The notes: generated by a model not told the origin, from the sequence alone. A DNA stretch of 39,311 bases from Planctomycetota bacterium (GCA_030602705.1 JAUVZF010000035.1:1-39311); one strand, 5' to 3'. Positions 8,313 through 15,887 are shown, counted from the first letter of the stretch. A program made the numbers and translations.

Positions 8313-8430
8313 CCGGCCTACATGACGGCCAGGATGATGGTCAGCCCGTGTAGGCCGGGACAACGTCCCGGCAATATAACTGATGCGCCGGGGCACGCCC
8401 CGGCCTACATGACGGCCAGGATGATGGTCA
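8313..8430. repeat. 31-bp direct repeat around a palindromic element
   Basis: A 31-bp sequence beginning CCGGCCTACATGACGGCC occurs at 8313-8343 and 8400-8430. The second copy contains the stop codon and last codons of the kinase gene. Between them lies a short element with inverted ends (GTAGGCCGGG and CCCCGGCCTAC) and an internal hairpin. A similar GCCGGGGCATGCCCCGGC occurs near 33757. Confidence 0.75.
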
Positions 8431-9643
8431 CGAGGATGGAGACCATCAGTGCGACGATGAGGATAATCGCCAGTTGGTTGACCTCGAACGGGCTGGGTTC
8501 CTCCAGCGGCGGCAGGCCGCGTTCGTCCGTACGGACGCCCTCGCCCTCGGCCAGGCCGGCAATGATCGCCACTTGCTTGCCGACGCGTGCGTGGGCGATG
8601 CGCGGCGGCTCGCCGGCCGCAACGCACCGCAGGTCGACAAGCAAGTCCTCGGTGGACTTGTACCGGTCTTCCGGCCGCTTGGCCATCATCAGTTCAACGA
8701 CCTCGCCGACGCCGGCCGAGAGGTCGGGGTTGACGTGGTCGGGCGGTATGAGGCGGCCCTTGACGTGTTTCTGCATGATCAGTTGCGGCGTCTTGCCGGT
8801 AAAGGGCGGCTGGCCGGTCAGCATCTCGTAGAAGGTGGCGCCCAGGGAGTAGATGTCGGCCCGGAAATCGATGTCGGGGTTGCCGACGACCTGCTCGGGG
8901 GCGATGTAATAGGGCGTGCCGAAGGCCTTGCCGATCTCGTCCCAGGTACCCTCGCCGATGTGGCGTGCCAGGCCCATGTCGGCTAGTTTCGCCACGCCGT
9001 CTTTGGTAAGCATGATGTTGCGGGGCTTGACGTCGCGGTGGATGAAGTGGCGTGAATGGGCGTGGGCGAGGGCCTCGGCAATCTGGATGATCGTGCGTAC
9101 GGCCTCGCCCTCTTCAAGCGGCCCGTCCACTTCCTTCAGGAGGTCGGCCACGGTGCGCGGCGGATCGACGAGTTCCATGATGAAGTAGATGTAGCCATCG
9201 GTTTCACCGGCGTCGATGGCCTGAACAATGTTGTTGTGCGAGAGTTTGGCGGTGGCCCGGACTTCCTGGAGGAAGCGTTCCCGCATGACCGGGTCGCGGG
9301 CCATCTCCGAGAGGAGCACCTTGACGGCCACCATCCGGTCGACCGACAGTTGCCTCGCCTTGTAGACGACGGCCTGGCTGCCGCGGCCGATGCGCTCGAT
9401 GAGTTGGACGCCGGGGATCTTGAGGCGCGGCGAGAGCGTTTCTTCCTTCAGCGCCGCCTGGACCCGCCGGGTCTGGTTCCTCGTCAGGACGCCTGCCTTG
9501 ACGAGCGCCTCGGGCAGCGTCAGGGCGTCGCCGTCCACGACGGCCTTGTTCAGCAGGCGTCGTCCCTGTTTGAGTTCGTCCTCGGTGGCCAGACCATGCT
9601 CGACGATGTACTGTTCGAAGCGGGCTTCCGATGATGCGGACAT
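8405..9643 (-). CDS. Membrane-anchored Ser/Thr protein kinase
   Basis: Seen: 412 aa. Residues 1-75 are a helical N-terminal domain. The kinase domain spans about 80-345: glycine loop IGRGSQAVVYK (85-95), VAVKVL lysine at 108, catalytic HRDVKPRN (202-209), ADMGLA in place of the usual DFG (221-226), and GTPYYIAPE. A C-terminal hydrophobic helix (about 388-411) anchors it, leaving the kinase in the cytoplasm. ATG 9643 is chosen as the domain starts soon after; an in-frame upstream extension would only translate a palindromic repeat. Known: Hanks-type kinases of this layout are common in planctomycetes. There is no extracellular sensor beyond the TM helix. The gene stands alone; its last codons lie in a duplicated 31-bp sequence. 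Confidence 0.9.
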   Translation of the reverse strand: MSASSEARFEQYIVEHGLATEDELKQGRRLLNKAVVDGDALTLPEALVKAGVLTRNQTRRVQAALKEETLSPRLKIPGVQLIERIGRGSQAVVYKARQLSVDRMVAVKVLLSEMARDPVMRERFLQEVRATAKLSHNNIVQAIDAGETDGYIYFIMELVDPPRTVADLLKEVDGPLEEGEAVRTIIQIAEALAHAHSRHFIHRDVKPRNIMLTKDGVAKLADMGLARHIGEGTWDEIGKAFGTPYYIAPEQVVGNPDIDFRADIYSLGATFYEMLTGQPPFTGKTPQLIMQKHVKGRLIPPDHVNPDLSAGVGEVVELMMAKRPEDRYKSTEDLLVDLRCVAAGEPPRIAHARVGKQVAIIAGLAEGEGVRTDERGLPPLEEPSPFEVNQLAIILIVALMVSILVTIILAVM

Positions 9644-9650
9644 GGGCGCG

Positions 9651-9686
9651 TCCGTTCTCCGCAGCAGCGCTGCTGCGAAGGATGAA
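9651..9686. repeat. 36-bp palindromic repeat, copy 1
   Basis: Core CGCAGCAGCGCTGCTGCG is a perfect 18-bp palindrome immediately upstream of the kinase start. A 35/36 match is at 20779-20814, where it is translated inside the GspE-like gene. Here it lies in the presumed 5' leader of the kinase mRNA. Confidence 0.8.
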
Positions 9687-9754
9687 TCGCTACAGGCGTT
9701 CGCGGAAACGTGTGCCGCAGAACTATCGCTTGCCGCCCCGGATGTGTCAATCAA

Positions 9755-9798
9755 AAACCCCCACCGACGTGGCCAAGGTGGGCACTTCGGCTTTTTGA
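9755..9798. terminator. Hairpin with flanking A/T tracts, possible terminator or attenuator
   Basis: CCCACC (9760-9765) pairs with GGTGGG (9777-9782), with A5 before and T5 after, so it could end transcription on either strand. It lies between two divergent genes, where no gene needs a terminator, so attenuation in the kinase leader or a leftover of a lost gene are alternatives. Confidence 0.35.
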
Positions 9799-9840
9799 CT
9801 TGACTTCACCCCGCCGCGCCGCGATCTTGAACTTTGAATG

Positions 9841-10007
9841 TACGTGTTTAGCGTGTCATTCCGAGCGAGCGAAGAAAAGTCGAGGAATCTCGCCGTTATC
9901 CGTGTGCGGACGGCGAGATTTCCTGCGGGCACTCGGGGTACAGCGCTCCGCTCGGCCGTACGGCCTCGGTCGAAATGACATCGCTTCGAGAGCACGCTAA
10001 ACACGTA
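9841..10007. repeat. MITE-like element with 15-bp inverted ends
   Basis: The 15-bp ends TACGTGTTTAGCGTG (9841-9855) and CACGCTAAACACGTA (9993-10007) are perfect inverted repeats. Inside, GTCATTCCGAGCGAGCGAAG on the left is imperfectly mirrored by CGGTCGAAATGACATCGC on the right. No transposase gene is present. Single copies of the end motif occur at 16066 and 30268, with a partial one at 10901. Confidence 0.7.
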
Positions 10008-10051
10008 CCCTTGAACCTTAAACTTTGAACCTGCCGTTGGGAGATCGTGCC

Positions 10052-10876
10052 ATGGGAAACGTTGACGTCGGTCTGTGCATGGAGTTCGTCCGTCACGACG
10101 ACAAGTCGTTCGAGTGGGGCATCGAGAAGGCCGCCCAACTCGGCTACACGTACGTCGAGCCGATCGTCCACTGGGGCCGCGAACTGTTCAGCGAGGCCGG
10201 CTACTTTCACAGCGTCTCGATGCTCGACGACCCTTTGCGCATCAAGCGAGCCTGCGAGAAGCACGGCGTGAAGCCCTCGGCCCTGTCGGCCCACTGCCCG
10301 CTCTGTAAGCCCGAGATCAGCGCCGAGTACCTCAAGCAGGCCATCCGCTTCGCCGCCGAGTGCGGGGCGCCGTGCGTCAACACCGACGAGGGCCCCAAGC
10401 CCGCCTGGACCACCGTGGACGAAGACCACCTGCTGATGAAGTACACACTGACGGAGGCCGTCGCCGTGGCCGAGCCGCGCGGCATCCTCATCGGCCTGGA
10501 GCCCCACCAGCAGTACTCCAAAAGCCCCGACGGCCTGGACCGCATCTGGGGCCTGGTCGATAGCCCCGTCATCGGCATCAACTTCGACACGGGCAACAGT
10601 TACCTCGGCGGCCAGGACCCCGTGACGTGGCTCGAGCGGGTGCGCGACCGCCTCGTTCACGTTCACGCCAAGGACATCTCCGTCGAGCAGTCCGACGCCG
10701 AGCGCGGGCAGGTGACCGGCACGCCCGTCGGCTGCGCGTGCGGCGAGGGGGTCGTGGATTGGAAGGCCGTCATCGAGGTCTGCAAAGCCGCCCCGCGCGA
10801 CCTGGTGCTGAGCGTGGAGTGCGGCACCGTAGAGCAGGCCGCCGCCAGCATCGACCACCTGAAATCGCTGCTGTAA
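10052..10876 (+). CDS. Sugar phosphate isomerase/epimerase (AP endonuclease 2 family)
   Basis: Seen: 274 aa from ATG 10052 (GGGAG 9 bp upstream). TIM-barrel features are MEFVRHDDKSFEWGIEKAAQLGYTYVEP at the start, then ALSAHCPLC, LIGLEPHQQY (metal-binding Glu), GINFDTGNSYLGG (Asp, Asn), VHVHAKDIS (His, His, Asp) and LSVECGT. No signal peptide. Known: this family isomerises keto sugars or acts on inositol-derived sugars, and many planctomycete members are uncharacterised. The neighbours give no pathway, so the substrate is open. The gene stands alone behind a MITE-like element. Confidence 0.85.
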   Translation: MGNVDVGLCMEFVRHDDKSFEWGIEKAAQLGYTYVEPIVHWGRELFSEAGYFHSVSMLDDPLRIKRACEKHGVKPSALSAHCPLCKPEISAEYLKQAIRFAAECGAPCVNTDEGPKPAWTTVDEDHLLMKYTLTEAVAVAEPRGILIGLEPHQQYSKSPDGLDRIWGLVDSPVIGINFDTGNSYLGGQDPVTWLERVRDRLVHVHAKDISVEQSDAERGQVTGTPVGCACGEGVVDWKAVIEVCKAAPRDLVLSVECGTVEQAAASIDHLKSLL

Positions 10877-11027
10877 CCGCCCGTGTGTCACCCGGCCTTA
10901 AACACGTACCTCGATAGGTCGAGACCCGGCCGTACGTTTGGCATGGGTGCGCGTGTGCCACTGGCGGCTGGTCCGCCAGTGCGTTTCGCTCGGGGCGGCA
11001 GGTCAGAGCCGTGCTCGCTTTTGGCGG
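10877..11027. repeat. Intergenic stretch with a perfect 9-bp hairpin
   Basis: CACTGGCGG (10959-10967) pairs with CCGCCAGTG (10973-10981) over a 5-base loop. The GTGTCCGCCAGTGCTTCTC-type repeat in the S1/P1-like gene near 23541 is related. A partial TAAACACGTAC motif lies at 10901. Confidence 0.5.
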
Positions 11028-11055
11028 TTGACTTGTCCGCAAAATGCACTACAAT
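11028..11055 (+). promoter_or_regulatory. Promoter of the toxin-antitoxin pair with operator-like repeat
   Basis: TTGACT (11028-11033) and TACAAT (11050-11055) are separated by 16 bp, close to sigma-70 consensus. The start codon is 11 bp after the -10 box, so the transcript is nearly leaderless. TACAATGTA at 11050-11058 is a small inverted repeat overlapping the -10 box, a plausible RHH-antitoxin operator (inference). Confidence 0.65.
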
Positions 11056-11065
11056 GTAATACGCC

Positions 11066-11281
11066 ATGAGCAACCTAACGGTTCGCATACCGGAAGCCTT
11101 GCGCAAAGAGATTGAGCGGCTCTCGAAGCAACAGAAACGGCCCGCCAGCGAGGTCGTGCGGGACTCCCTCCGCCGGTACGTTGCTGCCGAGAAGTTCCAG
11201 GCCCTGCGCCGCAAGACCCTCCCGTTCGCCGAGGCCCAAGGATTCCTCGCGGACGAGGACGTCTTCGAGGCCATCTCGTGA
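11066..11281 (+). CDS. Ribbon-helix-helix antitoxin
   Basis: Seen: 71 aa. An N-terminal strand NLTVRIPEALRKEIERLSKQ and helix ASEVVRDSLRRYVA form a CopG/MetJ-type RHH fold (residues 3-44). The C-terminal tail (LPFAEAQGFLADEDVFEAIS) is acidic and hydrophobic, as expected for the toxin-binding part. It overlaps the PIN toxin start by 4 bp (GTGA). Known: RHH antitoxins bind the operator and neutralise PIN toxins. Inference: it autoregulates from the upstream operator-like repeat. Confidence 0.85.
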   Translation: MSNLTVRIPEALRKEIERLSKQQKRPASEVVRDSLRRYVAAEKFQALRRKTLPFAEAQGFLADEDVFEAIS

Positions 11282-11673
11282 CGGTCGTCCTCGATACGAA
11301 CGTCCTGCTGGCCGCCTTTGCCACGCGCGGCCTGTGTGAGGCCGTATTCGAGGTCTGCCTGGCGGCCCATGAGATTGTCCTTTCGGAGCACATCCTGAAG
11401 GAACTCCGCCGGCACCTCAGGGTCAAGTTCAAGGTGCCCGCCTCTCGCGCCGACCAGGTCATCGCGTTTCTGCGCGAACATGCCGCCCTCGTCAAACCCG
11501 CCAAGGTCCCGGCCAGCGCTTGCCGCGACCACTCCGACCTGCCCGTTTTGGGCACTGCCGTGGCCGCCGAATCTGACTGCTTGGTCACCGGCGACCGCGA
11601 CCTGCTGGACCTCAAGGAGTTCCGGGGCATCCCGATTCTCTCGCCGCGCGCTTTCCACGACCGCCTCCGTTAG
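11278..11673 (+). CDS. PIN-domain toxin (COG1569 type ribonuclease)
   Basis: Seen: 131 aa starting at GTG 11278, overlapping the antitoxin stop. PIN acidic residues are VVLDTNVLLAAF (first Asp), LSEHILKELRR (Glu) and CLVTGDRDLLDL (Asp pair), all present. No signal peptide. Known: this family cleaves RNA with Mg2+ and is held in check by the upstream antitoxin. The active site looks intact, so the module should be functional. Toxin-antitoxin pairs are frequent in mobile or repeat-rich regions like this one. Confidence 0.87.
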   Translation: MTVVLDTNVLLAAFATRGLCEAVFEVCLAAHEIVLSEHILKELRRHLRVKFKVPASRADQVIAFLREHAALVKPAKVPASACRDHSDLPVLGTAVAAESDCLVTGDRDLLDLKEFRGIPILSPRAFHDRLR

Positions 11674-11807
11674 ACCGTGGTCTCGACCGCTCCGTGAGCC
11701 CGCTCCGCCTTCTGGCCCGTGAACTGCTCGAACCTGGTGACGATGACGTCGCAGTACAGCGAGTCCATCTCCATCAGATAGGCTTTGCGGCCCGTCTGCT
11801 CGCGGTC
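11670..11807 (-). pseudogene. C-terminal fragment of a DNA methyltransferase
   Basis: Seen: about 46 codons reading LDREQTGRKAYLMEMDSLYCDVIVTR (written here only in part: EQTGRKAYLMEMD and FEQFTGQKAER). This is the typical end of phage-type N4-cytosine/N6-adenine methyltransferases. The catalytic and S-adenosylmethionine motifs are absent. The fragment stops upstream at a repeat (11829 onward) that shares a block with two other loci. Known: such methyltransferases often accompany ParB-like and terminase genes. Inference: a remnant of the same kind of module as 206-4716. Confidence 0.72.
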
Positions 11808-11828
11808 AAGCCACGGCCCGTACGGGCC

Positions 11829-11895
11829 AGGGTGGCCGACGGCCGGTCCCATTCGGCAGGCTCAGGGCAGCGAAAAAGGTTCCTGGAACCTTTTC
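11829..11895. repeat. Dispersed repeat with palindrome, copy 1
   Basis: The block GGCCGGTCCCATTCGGCAGG is followed by a hairpin GAAAAAGGTTCC-T-GGAACCTTTTC (11872-11895). Related copies are at 12616, 12706, 14377, 14422 and 14542. It directly precedes the gene at 11951. Confidence 0.8.
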
Positions 11896-11950
11896 ATAGT
11901 TTGTATCTGCCAGAAGGATTGCGGACAATGCGAGCAGGGGAGAACGCGCG

Positions 11951-12586
11951 ATGAACATCAGGCATCTGGGCGACGCTCACGACCATTGGAAAGGAAGCCT
12001 CATAGAGATGCTGGAGCCTGTGCTGAGAGAGCTCCACGTTCTGCCCATGTTCACTGACGACTCTCCTGAAGCGGTGTGGACCGATGAGCGATTGAACCTC
12101 TACGCGAGGCTTCTGCGAGTGCCGGCCAGACGGGTGTTGCATCGCCAACTCCGATTCACTCATCAAACGCGAGCAGACTACTTCCAGGAGGCCGAGAAAC
12201 TTGACCCACACGTCGACCTCTTCGCGGACCCCGACACCGGGATCGCGACGAGCCAGAAGGGCACTCCCAAACATAAACATGTTGCGTTGCAGGAGATGGC
12301 AAGGCTCCTTCCACCGAGCAGTTCCAGGCTTCTCCTGGTCTACCAGCACTCGTACCGAGCCACAGACTACATCAAGGATTGCCTCAAGAAGCTGAGCAGC
12401 GCAGCGGCACTTCGTGGCTGCCACTTCTTTGCCTATTGGGCAGGGAACGTGTCGATGGTCTTCGCCTCCCGTGACAAAAGCCGAGTCTCTGAAGTCCGTC
12501 ATTACCTTTACACCGCTTTTCCGCCATTGCCGAACGGCCACGCGCGCGTCACCGGCTTGTACCCCGCTCGGCCTTCCGGCCCGTGA
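11951..12586 (+). CDS. Conserved-looking hypothetical protein with DPDTGIA motif, 3' end replaced
   Basis: Seen: 211 aa from ATG 11951 with GGGGA about 9 bp upstream. It starts MNIRHLGDAHDHWKGSLIEML and carries DLFADPDTGIATSQKG, then LLLVYQHSY and GCHFFAYWAGNVSMVFASRD. It is soluble, with no signal or TM segment. The acidic DPDTG loop and mixed alpha/beta layout suggest a metal- or nucleotide-dependent enzyme, but no family is recognised. The last residues (YPARPSGP) and the stop come from a sequence matching the 3' end of the methyltransferase fragment in reverse (12563-12590), so the native C-terminus may be missing. Confidence 0.65.
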   Translation: MNIRHLGDAHDHWKGSLIEMLEPVLRELHVLPMFTDDSPEAVWTDERLNLYARLLRVPARRVLHRQLRFTHQTRADYFQEAEKLDPHVDLFADPDTGIATSQKGTPKHKHVALQEMARLLPPSSSRLLLVYQHSYRATDYIKDCLKKLSSAAALRGCHFFAYWAGNVSMVFASRDKSRVSEVRHYLYTAFPPLPNGHARVTGLYPARPSGP

Positions 12587-12810
12587 ACTGGGGCCGTGTG
12601 TTTGGCGTACAGCAAAAAAGGTTCCAGGAACCTTTTCTCCTGCCAGGGTGGCCGTCGGCCGGTCACATTCGGCAGGCTTGTAGGCCGTGTGTTTGGCGTA
12701 TAGCGAAAAAGGTTCCAGGAACCTTTTCTCGCGATCAGTCGGCGGGAGTTCCTGGAGGTCGCGGCGCGAGGACGCCCCCGGAGTGGCTATCGTTCCGGCC
12801 CGTACTGGTA
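12587..12810. repeat. Repeat cluster with two palindrome copies
   Basis: Two copies of GTGTTTGGCGTA followed by AAAAAGGTTCC-A-GGAACCTTTT (hairpins at 12616-12636 and 12706-12726) flank GGCCGGTCACATTCGGCAGG. A GCGCGAGGACGCCCCCGGAGTGG block (near 12764) recurs at 13477. No gene is present. Confidence 0.8.
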
Positions 12811-13287
12811 TCAGGGGGGGTAAATGCTCGTCTTCGGCAACGCCTGCCTCAGGTCCTTCAGGCCGGCATCCGAGATCTTGGTGCCGGCGAGACAGAGAGA
12901 CTTCAAGCCCTTCAGTTCTTTCCGGTCCTTCAGGCCGGCGTCCGTGATCTGGGTGCTGGTGAGGTCGAGCCGCCACAGGTCCTTAAGTTCCTTCAGGTCC
13001 TTCAGGCCAGAGTCCGTGATCTGGGTGTCGGCGAGCCCCAGCGAGCCCAAGCCCTTGAGTTCCTTCAGGTTCTTCAGGTCGGCGTCCGTGACTGTGGTTC
13101 CGTCAAGGTGAACTCCGACGACTGGCCGGCCGGGGAGTTTCTCGTCCCTGGTCACCCGGCCGCCCAGCGCTTCGATAGCCTTGACGGCCTTCTCCTCCCG
13201 GGCCGATTGCCCCCAGGCCACTTGGTTCTGGCTACAACCCGAGAGGCAAACGACCAGCGGCAACAACAGGGCAATGTGGCGTGTCAT
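12811..13287 (-). CDS. Short leucine-rich-repeat lipoprotein (paralogue 1)
   Basis: Seen: 158 aa from ATG 13287, with GGGGGA 9 bp upstream. A lipoprotein signal peptide ends in LSGC (lipobox Cys about residue 18). After a short globular part (EEKAVKAIEALGGRVTRD) come about four LRRs of roughly 24 residues with the pattern TQITDAGLKDLKELKGL. It ends QALPKTSIYPP. Known: this LRR subtype is common in planctomycete secreted proteins and usually mediates protein contact; no enzymatic role is seen. It is a shorter duplicate of the next gene on this strand, including the promoter region. Confidence 0.82.
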   Translation of the reverse strand: MTRHIALLLPLVVCLSGCSQNQVAWGQSAREEKAVKAIEALGGRVTRDEKLPGRPVVGVHLDGTTVTDADLKNLKELKGLGSLGLADTQITDSGLKDLKELKDLWRLDLTSTQITDAGLKDRKELKGLKSLCLAGTKISDAGLKDLRQALPKTSIYPP

Positions 13288-13400
13288 GGCAAGGTCCCCC
13301 ACAGAAACGCGATTCGGATATCCAGCCGTGCCGCACCAGCAGCGCTATTCTGTGTGTGGATGTTACTCCTTCCGGTGGCGCCACGCAAGGCTGCGGGGAG
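13288..13400. repeat. Upstream region shared by the two LRR genes
   Basis: About 110 bp (13288-13400) is nearly identical to 14269-14376, carrying the ribosome-binding site and probable promoter of each LRR gene. A block GCGCGAGGACGCCCCCGAAG lies near 13477 downstream of the next copy. The duplicated unit therefore spans gene and regulatory DNA. Confidence 0.8.
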
Positions 13401-13521
13401 AGCAATGCGATGAGGTCCATCCTATCATGTCGAACCGGTGCCGCCGCGAAGCCCGATGGCCGCGTTCGTCGCGGCGCGAGGACGCCCCCGAAGTGGCTAT
13501 CGCACCGGCCGTGGTGACCAT

Positions 13522-14268
13522 TCAATGTGTGATGTGTGTTTTCGGCAATGCCTGCTTCAGGTCCTTCAGGCCGGCGTCCGTGATCTGGTTCCCGTAGAGG
13601 CAAAGGATCTCCAGGTCCTTGAGTTCCTTCAGGTCTTTCAAGCCGGCGTCCGTGATCTGGGTGCGGCGGAGATAGAGCTGCTGCAGGCTCTTCAGTTCCT
13701 TCAGGTCCTCCAGACCGGCGTCTGTGATCTGGGCGTCGCTGAGGTCGAGGGTCAGCAAGCCCTTCAGTTCCTTCAGGTCCTCCAGGCCGGCGTCTGTGAT
13801 CTTGGTGTTGCTGAGATTGATCGCCCGCAGGCCCTTAAGTTCCTTCAGGTCCTTCAGGCCGATGTCTGTGATCTTGGTGTCGCGGATGTTGAGGGACCGC
13901 AAACCCTTCAGTTTTTTCAGGTCCTTCAGACCGGCGTCTGTAACCTGCGTATTGCCGAGGTTGAGTTCCCGCAGGCCCTTGAGTTCCTTCAGGTCCTTCA
14001 GACCGGCGTCCGTGATCTGGGTGATCTCGAGTTTGAGCACCTGAAAGCCCTTCAGCTCCTTCAGGTCCTTCAAATCGTAGTCCGTGACTTTGGTACAACT
14101 CAGGTAAACTTCGTAGATTGGTCGGTCGGGAAATGACTCGTCCCTGATCACCTTGCCGCCCAGCGCTTCGATAGCCTGGACGGCCTTCTCTTCTCGGGCC
14201 GCGGGGCTTTGGCACGAGGCGCAGAGGCAAACGACCAGCGGCAACAACAGGGCAATGTGGCGTGTCAT
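13522..14268 (-). CDS. Leucine-rich-repeat secreted protein (paralogue 2)
   Basis: Seen: 248 aa from ATG 14268 with GGGGGA upstream. The signal peptide ends in CLCASCQSPAA, a lipobox-like sequence that is poorer than in its paralogue. About eight LRRs of 24 residues follow, with consensus ITDAGLKDLKELKGLxxLxL, so roughly twice the repeat number of the gene at 12811. It ends DLKQALPKTHITH. The extra repeats probably arose by unequal exchange within the repeat array. It is most likely exported and lipid-anchored; the binding partner is unknown. Confidence 0.82.
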   Translation of the reverse strand: MTRHIALLLPLVVCLCASCQSPAAREEKAVQAIEALGGKVIRDESFPDRPIYEVYLSCTKVTDYDLKDLKELKGFQVLKLEITQITDAGLKDLKELKGLRELNLGNTQVTDAGLKDLKKLKGLRSLNIRDTKITDIGLKDLKELKGLRAINLSNTKITDAGLEDLKELKGLLTLDLSDAQITDAGLEDLKELKSLQQLYLRRTQITDAGLKDLKELKDLEILCLYGNQITDAGLKDLKQALPKTHITH

Positions 14269-14375
14269 GGCAAGGTCCCCCACAGGAGCGCGATTCGGAT
14301 ATCCAGCCGTGCCGCACCAGCAGCGCTATTCCGTGTGGATGTTACTCCTTCCGGTGGCGCCCCGCAAGGCTACGG

Positions 14376-14568
14376 CAAAAAAGGTTCCAGGAACCTTTTC
14401 TCCGTGTGTTTGGCGTACAGCAAAAAAGGTTCCAGGAACCTTTTCTCACTTTTCGCGAGCGGCAGGCTCGCCCTGCCACGGTGCCGCGGCCGGCGGCCGG
14501 TCCCATTCGGCAGGCTCGTGGGCCGCGTGTTTGATGCATAGCAAAAAAGGTTCCCGGAACCTTTTCTC
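14376..14568. repeat. Cluster of three palindrome copies
   Basis: GGTTCCNGGAACC palindromes with A/T arms lie at 14377-14400, 14422-14445 and 14542-14565, the last with one variant base. GGCCGGTCCCATTCGGCAGG precedes the third copy (near 14497). The third copy lies 6 bp from the end of the DUF1080 gene and could act as its terminator. Confidence 0.8.
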
Positions 14569-14570
14569 AC

Positions 14571-15887
14571 TCATTTCACGAGCGGCAAAAACATGATGTT
14601 CCGGTACGCCACGGGGCCGTGGTCGCCCTGGAGCATGAGCGGGCCCAGGGGCTTCTCGTCGCCGAACGTGGCGGCGCGGGTCGGGCCGGTTACCTCGACG
14701 TTCTCGTGCAGGACGACGCCGTTGTGGATCACCTTGACGAACCTGGCGCCCGCGATCTTCTTTCCGCCGGCGTCGAAGCGCGGCGCCTGGAAGATGACCT
14801 CGAACGTCTGCCACTCGCCGGGCGGGCGCGAGGCGTTGACCCGCGGCGGGTGGCCTTCGAACCCCTGCTTCCCCCTGCCGCGCGACCCGTCCCACCGCTG
14901 GTAGATGCCGCCGCAGTCGCCGTGCTTCAGGTTCTTGACGCCCCAGGAGTCGAAGACCTGGATCTCGTAGCGGCCCATGAAGTAGACGCCGGAGTTGGAG
15001 CCCACCGGCACGATGAACTCGACGTGGGCGGCCACGTCGGCGTGCTCCCACTCGCTCAGGAGGTTCCGCGTCCGTCCTTTGGGGCCGTTGTAGATGGCGC
15101 CGGCGCCGGGCCCCGCGGCAAGACGTTTCTGGTTGGCGGGGTCCTTGGCGACCTCGCCGACCATGGCCCACTCGCCGGTCGGCTTGCGCCATCCGGCCAT
15201 GTCGGGACCGGGCACGAGGGTCTTCCACTCCAGGATCTCGATGTCCTTGAACAGGACCTCGCAGTCCTGGCCGCCGTGCACCTGCAGGGCGAAGCGGCCC
15301 TCGGTGCGGCCGGGATCGTTCACCAGCGCCGCGGACCGCACGCCGTTGACGTGGACGGTAACGTTGCGGCCGAGGGCGGTGACGGTCATCTCGTTCCACT
15401 CGTTCGGCTTGTACCATGTCTTGACCTTCTCGGGCGGCGGCTTGACGACCCAGCCCCGGCCGTTCGTCTCGTACAGGCCGCCGGCGTCGTGGTTCGGGTC
15501 GATCTCGGCCTGAAAGCCCGAGATGCCGCTGCCGCCCTTCTCCTCGACGCGGAAGTACAGGCCGCTGTTGCCCTTGACGGCCTTGTACTTGAGGCGGACG
15601 GTGAAGTCCTTGAAGGTGCGGTCGGTCACGAGGTGGCTGAACTCCCTCTCGGTGCGCTCGTGCCTGGCGTGGATGGCGCCGTCGGTGATCTTCCACGAGC
15701 CCTTTCCGATCTCGTGCCATCCTGCCATCGTCTTGCCGTCCCAGAGCGGCTTCCACGTGGCCATGGCGGCGACCTGGGCGGCCACGTCGGCCGGCGGCGC
15801 TTCGGCAGCCGAAGCGGCGGTCGCCAGAACCAGGCAAATCGCGCCAAACGCGAACCCGGAAACGAAACAGGCGTGACGGTGAATCAT
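14571..15887 (-). CDS. Secreted protein with two DUF1080 domains
   Basis: Seen: 438 aa from ATG 15887 with a perfect AAGGAGG ribosome-binding site. A signal peptide ends near residue 28 (ATAASAAEA). The first DUF1080 domain (about 45-215) has WKPLWDGKTMAGWHEIGKGSW, GNSGLYFRVEE and NEWNEMTVTALGRNVTVHVNG. The second (about 220-435) has MAGWRKPTGEW, GVYFMGRYEIQVFDS and RPPGEWQTFEVIFQAP. Known: DUF1080 (concanavalin-like fold) includes 3-keto-disaccharide hydrolases and is expanded in Planctomycetota. Inference: periplasmic or outer-surface glycan breakdown; the exact substrate is unknown. The gene stands alone. Confidence 0.9.
   Translation of the reverse strand: MIHRHACFVSGFAFGAICLVLATAASAAEAPPADVAAQVAAMATWKPLWDGKTMAGWHEIGKGSWKITDGAIHARHERTEREFSHLVTDRTFKDFTVRLKYKAVKGNSGLYFRVEEKGGSGISGFQAEIDPNHDAGGLYETNGRGWVVKPPPEKVKTWYKPNEWNEMTVTALGRNVTVHVNGVRSAALVNDPGRTEGRFALQVHGGQDCEVLFKDIEILEWKTLVPGPDMAGWRKPTGEWAMVGEVAKDPANQKRLAAGPGAGAIYNGPKGRTRNLLSEWEHADVAAHVEFIVPVGSNSGVYFMGRYEIQVFDSWGVKNLKHGDCGGIYQRWDGSRGRGKQGFEGHPPRVNASRPPGEWQTFEVIFQAPRFDAGGKKIAGARFVKVIHNGVVLHENVEVTGPTRAATFGDEKPLGPLMLQGDHGPVAYRNIMFLPLVK

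Noticed and set aside
9747-10004. Short reading frame over the MITE-like element
   Set aside because: It is a translation of the repeat itself (Ser/Arg-rich), with no start signal or conserved domain.
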